This document shows, piece after piece, positions 59,820 through 64,000 of a stretch of DNA of 64,000 bases. The stretch comes from Faecalicatena contorta. GTDB taxonomy: Bacteria > Bacillota > Clostridia > Lachnospirales > Lachnospiraceae. How positions within the stretch are numbered: the stretch's first letter is position 1; every line of letters begins with the position of its first letter. The stretch lies in assembly GCF_021531895.1 (NCBI RefSeq), contig NZ_JAFBIX010000013.1, positions 1 through 64,000 on the forward strand. Reading direction: 5' to 3'. The notes under the pieces were generated by a model. That model was not told where the DNA came from and ran no database searches. It was given only the letters and a program-made list of their open reading frames with translations. The translations under genes were made by a program, and so were the position numbers.

Positions 59820-60893
59820 CTAGCAATCATCAGTCAGAAACAGCAGGTATTCCTCTGGAAATTGAAGGTAATCCGGCATTCCTTTTTCACTCAAGACCTC
59901 CCATTTGTCTTTTTGAAGAAACCAACAGATATTCTCTGCACGCACATCTTGCAGCTGTTCTGTCTCTGGCTTTAGATAAAAGTTCTTTTCAAATGGAAGA
60001 TCCGCGGTTCCAGCCACTTGAACTCTGATACAGTTTTCTATTCGTTCTCCCCAGATTGGAAGAAACTCATGGGCCCGAAAGCCGATCCACGTTGTATCCT
60101 CAGGTATCCTGTTCCTTGTTTTCAGCTCTACGCCCCAGTCTAATGCCTTTACTGTATGTTCATCCAACCGCTTCGCTCTGGAAAAATTCTTACATCCGGT
60201 CAACCGGGCAGCTACTTTTCGTCTCGGATGATCGAAGATGTCTCTGGTCTTTCCACTCGTGACAACTCTTCCCTGATCCAGGATCAACAGATCTTCACTG
60301 AACCGATAAATCTCGTCCCGATTGTGGGACACCATAACTACAATTCCATGATATCCTTCCAGCATCTCCATCAGTTCCTGCTGCAGACGGTCTTTTAAAA
60401 ACATATCCAATGCAGAAAAGGGTTCATCCAGAAGAATCACATCCGGCTCATATGCCATAATTCTAGCAAGTGCAACCCTCTGTTGCTGTCCACCGGACAA
60501 TTCTCCCGGAAGCCGTTCTTCCAGGCCTTCTAACTGGAATCTTCGGATCATCTCCTGTACCCGTTCCTGCTTCTCCTGCCTGGTTCCTTTTAATCCGGCC
60601 GCAATATTTCTGTTCACCGTCATAGTGGGAAATAACGCATAATTCTGAAACAGATATCCGATATTGCGCTTCTGGGGCTTGATATTTACTTTTTGTCTTG
60701 AGTCAAACACGACATGATCATTGATGACGATCTCGCCTTCATCTGGAGTTTCAATCCCTGCAATGCTTTTCAATGTCATGCTTTTCCCACACCCGGATGC
60801 TCCAAGAATACCAATACGGGAAGCCTCACTCTGGAACCGGATATCCAGGCAGAACTCTCCTAATTTCTTTTTTACATCAACGGTTATTCCCAT
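59820..60893 (-). CDS. modC: Molybdate ABC transporter ATPase ModC
   Basis: This 357-residue ATPase powers molybdate import. Walker A GASGCGKS lies near 33, the signature LSGGQQQR near 130 and Walker B VILLDEPF near 150. The C-terminal 120 residues form a regulatory region that may include a TOBE/MOP-like fold (VQVAGTADLPFEKNFYL). It is 16 bases after modB. In an organism with a molybdenum hydroxylase the modA-B-C assignment is well supported over the related tungstate or sulfate systems. Confidence 0.93.
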   Translation of the reverse strand: MGITVDVKKKLGEFCLDIRFQSEASRIGILGASGCGKSMTLKSIAGIETPDEGEIVINDHVVFDSRQKVNIKPQKRNIGYLFQNYALFPTMTVNRNIAAGLKGTRQEKQERVQEMIRRFQLEGLEERLPGELSGGQQQRVALARIMAYEPDVILLDEPFSALDMFLKDRLQQELMEMLEGYHGIVVMVSHNRDEIYRFSEDLLILDQGRVVTSGKTRDIFDHPRRKVAARLTGCKNFSRAKRLDEHTVKALDWGVELKTRNRIPEDTTWIGFRAHEFLPIWGERIENCIRVQVAGTADLPFEKNFYLKPETEQLQDVRAENICWFLQKDKWEVLSEKGMPDYLQFPEEYLLFLTDDC

Positions 60894-60909
60894 TTTATGC
60901 GATCTCCTT

Positions 60910-61614
60910 CTACCATCTCTTGATATTCTTCATCTTCTTCCCTGATATCAGGTTCATAAGCACAATGATCACAAGCGCGATCAAAATCACTATTGCAACC
61001 CAGATTCCTGCAGTCAGGTAATCTCCATCCTGAATGACCATGGCAATTTTCTGAGAGATTGTTCCGGTCTTCCCTGGAATATTTCCTGCGAGCATGGATG
61101 TCGCTCCATATTCTCCCAGTGCACGTGCAAATGTCAGGATCGTGCCAGATGCAATCCCCGGACCCGCCGTCGGGACGACCACCTTCCAGAAGATCTGCGT
61201 CTCGGACATACCAAGAGTTCTTCCGGCATAGACCAGATTCACGTCAATCTGTTCAAATGCAGCTCTCGCATTTCGATACATCAGAGGAAATGCAATAACG
61301 GTCGCTGCTATAATACACCCAAGCCAAGTCTGTACCACTTTAATATCGAATTGTTCATACAGGAAGATTCCAAGAGGCCGCCGCTTACTGAAAAGCAACA
61401 ACAGGAAAAATCCCGCAACCGTCGGTGGAAGAACCATAGGAAGAGTCAGAATCCCATCAATCACTGCTTTCTTTCCCGGCGTCGTCTTTATCACTTTCCT
61501 TGCAGCAAAGATTCCAAGGAAAAATGAAATAATCGTAGCCACCACACCTGTTTTCAGCGATATGATCAGGGGACTCCAGTCCAGATTCTTCAGTATCTCT
61601 GTTACTGTTTCCAT
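60910..61614 (-). CDS. modB: Molybdate ABC transporter permease ModB
   Basis: This 234-residue permease has five to six helices. The EAA-like loop for ModC contact is at AGRTLGMSETQIFWKVVVPTAG near 140, and the ALGEYGATSMLAGNIPGKTG stretch near 170 is typical of ModB. It lies five bases after modA and 16 before modC, so the three are one operon. Confidence 0.93.
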   Translation of the reverse strand: METVTEILKNLDWSPLIISLKTGVVATIISFFLGIFAARKVIKTTPGKKAVIDGILTLPMVLPPTVAGFFLLLLFSKRRPLGIFLYEQFDIKVVQTWLGCIIAATVIAFPLMYRNARAAFEQIDVNLVYAGRTLGMSETQIFWKVVVPTAGPGIASGTILTFARALGEYGATSMLAGNIPGKTGTISQKIAMVIQDGDYLTAGIWVAIVILIALVIIVLMNLISGKKMKNIKRW

Positions 61615-61619
61615 AAGTT

Positions 61620-62489
61620 TTACTCTACATTTGTATCAAAATAATATGCATCAAATACAGCTTTTGCTTCGTCAGATAAGATAAACTTTAAGAAATCTTC
61701 TGCTGCTTTGGTCTGCGCATCATCTGCTTCTTCATTGAATACCTGAGCGATCGGATAGATTACATTTCCAGTCAGATCATAACTTACTGTTTCCAGAATA
61801 TCCAAGTCATCTTCATAACCATATGTGTCAGAATAATAGGTTGTTCCTACTTCACAGGACCCTTCTACAACTGCTGCAAGCACTTTGCTTACATTATCCT
61901 GTTCACTGATCTCTACACCGCCAAGTGCTTCAGATACCTGCTCTGTTGTAATCGTAGATACATCATCTACAGATTCCAGGATTCCAAGATTGACCAGTGC
62001 CTGTCTGGTATATTTTCCTACTGGAACGCTTCCGCCTGCCAGTGCGATGTTCTCTGCATCTCCGATATTCTCAAGTCCTGTTACCTTGGTTCCACTGTCT
62101 TTCAATGTAACAACTACCACCTGGTTATTCACAACATTCGCTCTTGTTCCATCTACGACCAGCCCGTCTTCTTCTAACTGATCCATCTGTTTCTGTGCTG
62201 CTGAAAAGAAGATATCACATTCATAACCTTCTTCAATCTGAGTCAACAATGTACCAGAACTGTCCGCATTATAAGTAATCTTTATTTCCGGATGTTCTTC
62301 GTTGTACATCTCGGCAAGTTCTGTCATAACGGTATTCAGGCTGGCTGCAATGAATACCTGAATCTCTGTCTCTTCCGCCGTTTCACTGCCTGTTTCTTCC
62401 TCTTTTGCTCTACAAGCTATCAGTCCTGCTGCCATAGCAACGACTACTGCGACTGCTGCGAGTCTCTTCATAAATGTTCTCTTTTTCAT
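61620..62489 (-). CDS. modA: Molybdate-binding lipoprotein ModA
   Basis: This 289-residue exported protein has a signal peptide with lipobox AAGLIAC near residue 26. The ligand-binding regions are FIAASLNTVMTELAE near 47, YNADSSGTLLTQIEEG near 75 and the GGSVPVGKYTRQALV segment near 153, all typical of ModA. AGGAGGAAA precedes the ATG. It leads the modABC operon. Confidence 0.94.
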   Translation of the reverse strand: MKKRTFMKRLAAVAVVVAMAAGLIACRAKEEETGSETAEETEIQVFIAASLNTVMTELAEMYNEEHPEIKITYNADSSGTLLTQIEEGYECDIFFSAAQKQMDQLEEDGLVVDGTRANVVNNQVVVVTLKDSGTKVTGLENIGDAENIALAGGSVPVGKYTRQALVNLGILESVDDVSTITTEQVSEALGGVEISEQDNVSKVLAAVVEGSCEVGTTYYSDTYGYEDDLDILETVSYDLTGNVIYPIAQVFNEEADDAQTKAAEDFLKFILSDEAKAVFDAYYFDTNVE

Positions 62490-62568
62490 TTACTTTCCTC
62501 CTGATCGCGTGTTTTTCATTGTTTATTTTGAACACATGATTTTCTGATACAGATTCTTACACCTATAT

Positions 62569-63534
62569 CTAACCACCTATAGATGACATTTCTTTTTGTT
62601 CCGTAATCAGCTCCTGTATTTCAAACTTATGTGCTGCCGGTTTATTCTGGATAGCAAGTGCCAGCCGGCGCCGGACCTCTTCTGTATCATTTGCCCGCAA
62701 TGCATCTCTTACGGATATCCGGTCCTCATAACAAAGACAAGATTTAATCTCCCCAGTGGAAGTCACACGGATTCGGTTGCAATACTGGCAGAACTTCCCA
62801 TGCATTGCGCTGATAAATCCTATGCTTCCTTCATATCCCGGCACCTGATAATAGACTGCCGGACCATTCCCGTGAACTTGCATATCCTTCTTCAGCGGAC
62901 CGTAACAGACTTCCAGTTTGCGAAGAATCTCTTCATTCGGTATCGATTCATAGTTTCTTCCATATCCAATCGGCATCATCTCAATAAATCGGACATCCAG
63001 CTTACGCTCTTTTGCAAGCGAAGCAAGATCCATCCATTCGTCTTCATTCTGTCCCTTTTGCAGAACGACATTTACTTTCAATGGAATCTTTTCTCTTAAT
63101 GCGGCCTCAATTCCATCCAACACTTTCTTCAGATCATCTCTCCCGGTGATATCATAAAAACGCTGCGGATTGAGTGTATCCAGACTGACATTCACAGCAT
63201 CCAGCCCATGATCTTTCAATTCTTCGACATATTCTTCCAGATACACGCCATTGGTCGTAAGTGTAACCTGTTCGACCCCAGGAACACTCTTAAGCATCCC
63301 CACAAGGGACGGACATCCCTTTCGGACAAGCGGTTCTCCGCCAGTGACTTTAATCTTGCGGATTCCAAGTTCTGCCGCTTCAATTGCCAGTGCTTTTATC
63401 TCTTCATAGGTAAGGATCTGCTCCATCGGAACCCAAGATATCCCGTTCGGCATACAATACCGACACCTCAGATTGCATCTGTCGGTAATCGATATCCGCA
63501 TATAATCGATGGTTCTTCCCTGTCCATCCAGCAT
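62569..63534 (-). CDS. moaA: GTP 3',8-cyclase MoaA
   Basis: This 321-residue radical SAM enzyme starts molybdenum cofactor synthesis from GTP. The first cluster motif CNLRCRYCMPNG lies near residue 20. The second cluster is bound by CQYCNRIRVTSTGEIKSCLC near 250-270, and the conserved C-terminal Gly-Gly tail is present (MSSIGG). AGGAGGT precedes the ATG. Other moa genes are not in the window. It is 16 bases after the XdhC-type gene. Confidence 0.96.
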   Translation of the reverse strand: MLDGQGRTIDYMRISITDRCNLRCRYCMPNGISWVPMEQILTYEEIKALAIEAAELGIRKIKVTGGEPLVRKGCPSLVGMLKSVPGVEQVTLTTNGVYLEEYVEELKDHGLDAVNVSLDTLNPQRFYDITGRDDLKKVLDGIEAALREKIPLKVNVVLQKGQNEDEWMDLASLAKERKLDVRFIEMMPIGYGRNYESIPNEEILRKLEVCYGPLKKDMQVHGNGPAVYYQVPGYEGSIGFISAMHGKFCQYCNRIRVTSTGEIKSCLCYEDRISVRDALRANDTEEVRRRLALAIQNKPAAHKFEIQELITEQKEMSSIGG

Positions 63535-63550
63535 TCCTGCACCTCCTGTC

Positions 63551-64000
63551 CTATATCAATTCCAACAACACGCTGATCACGCCTCCGCAGACCATGCCTT
63601 CTTCTTCGGCATCATTTCCTGTCATATCCACCTGACAGATACGTGCCTTTGGCATGCCTGTCGCAACCATAAGCCGTGCTTTCTGTATGACATTTGCTTC
63701 CATACATCCGCCGCCAATCGTTCCGATACATTTTCCATTGCACAGAATCAACATCTTCGTCCCAATTCCCCGCGGTGCAGAACCCTTTCTCGCAACAATA
63801 GTTGCAAGTACTTTGGGGCTATGATCCGGTTCCTGTTCCAGAACTGCTTTTATCATTTCTTTCGTGTATCCTCCGGATCTCTTCTGTCGATTCTTTACTT
63901 GTATGATCTCTGCCATAATTGCAACCGCAATCTCCACCGGCGTTTCTGCATTGATGTTCAGGCCGATTGGCGTATAAACGGCATCCAGCACAGCTGAATC
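63551..64000 (-). CDS. XdhC-family maturation protein, 5' end outside window
   Basis: The frame is open to the right edge, so the N-terminus is missing. The first visible part, VYTPIGLNINAETPVEIAVAI, is the end of the XdhC Rossmann domain. It is followed after a short linker by a second conserved part, LATIVARKGSAPRGIGTKM, GTIGGGCMEANVI and GMVCGG, which is the XdhC/CoxI domain. The CoxI part thus lies after the Rossmann part, the reverse of E. coli YqeB-type proteins. It likely inserts sulfur or selenium into the molybdenum cofactor. Confidence 0.85.
   Translation of the reverse strand, partial: DSAVLDAVYTPIGLNINAETPVEIAVAIMAEIIQVKNRQKRSGGYTKEMIKAVLEQEPDHSPKVLATIVARKGSAPRGIGTKMLILCNGKCIGTIGGGCMEANVIQKARLMVATGMPKARICQVDMTGNDAEEEGMVCGGVISVLLELI

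Noticed and set aside
1-64000. CRISPR arrays, IS elements, prophage, tRNA or rRNA genes
   Set aside because: No regularly spaced repeats, transposase or integrase genes, phage structural genes or recognisable tRNA/rRNA sequences were found on reading both strands.

Overview
The window is a compact, moderate-GC chromosomal segment with strong AGGAGG-type ribosome binding sites and consensus sigma-A promoters. Gene content points to an anaerobic gut clostridium of the Lachnospiraceae: a FprA flavodiiron protein, DUF362 ferredoxin-type proteins, a clostridial ThiS/F/G/H operon, a FliB-like lysine methylase, and selenium-dependent molybdenum hydroxylase accessory genes. Genus is not determined. 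No phage, IS element, CRISPR array, rRNA or tRNA was seen.

Layout. 1-13.5 kb is housekeeping: the end of a methyltransferase, HAD and GNAT enzymes, a K+/H+ antiporter, YfcE, a macrodomain protein, a P-type ATPase, an HD protein, RecQ, endonuclease III, a DUF362 protein and YoaK. 13.5-18.9 kb holds chorismate mutase, an MFS transporter and carB. 18.9-19.45 kb is a gene-free 577-base stretch made of nested long inverted repeats. 19.45-23.1 kb is a phosphate operon (PstS-like lipoprotein, NptA/PhoU, CorA-like) behind a candidate Pho box. 23.1-26.9 kb is a TPP-riboswitch-controlled thiazole/thiamine operon (thiS-F-G-H-E) with a second terminator hairpin between riboswitch and genes. 26.9-33.1 kb holds M18 peptidase-FliB-DegV opposite a TetR gene with a palindromic operator, then a divergent MerR/MATE pair.

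33.2-37.3 kb contains the most unusual gene: an EF-G/TetM-like ribosome-binding GTPase fused to a C-terminal Rae1/YacP NYN ribonuclease domain. It lies downstream of a prolyl-tRNA editing protein and an XRE regulator. Its start region carries a promoter embedded in a terminator/RBS-sequestering hairpin. 37.4-51.9 kb has BrnQ, DUF554, MATE, a FAD-Rieske oxidoreductase divergent from FprA, PfkB, DnaJ, a CAT-like acetyltransferase, LysR, purC, an ECF S component, an SDR, AraC and a decayed YczE/YitT-type gene.

51.9-64 kb is one co-oriented block for molybdenum hydroxylase purine metabolism: mocA, the three xanthine-dehydrogenase-type subunits, an NCS2 purine permease, yqeB, yqeC, xpt, modCBA, moaA and an XdhC maturation protein cut by the window edge. 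Together these could import purine and molybdate, make and mature the cofactor (cytidylation, sulfur or selenium insertion), hydroxylate purine and salvage xanthine. YqeB and YqeC are the known markers of the selenium-dependent form of this enzyme.
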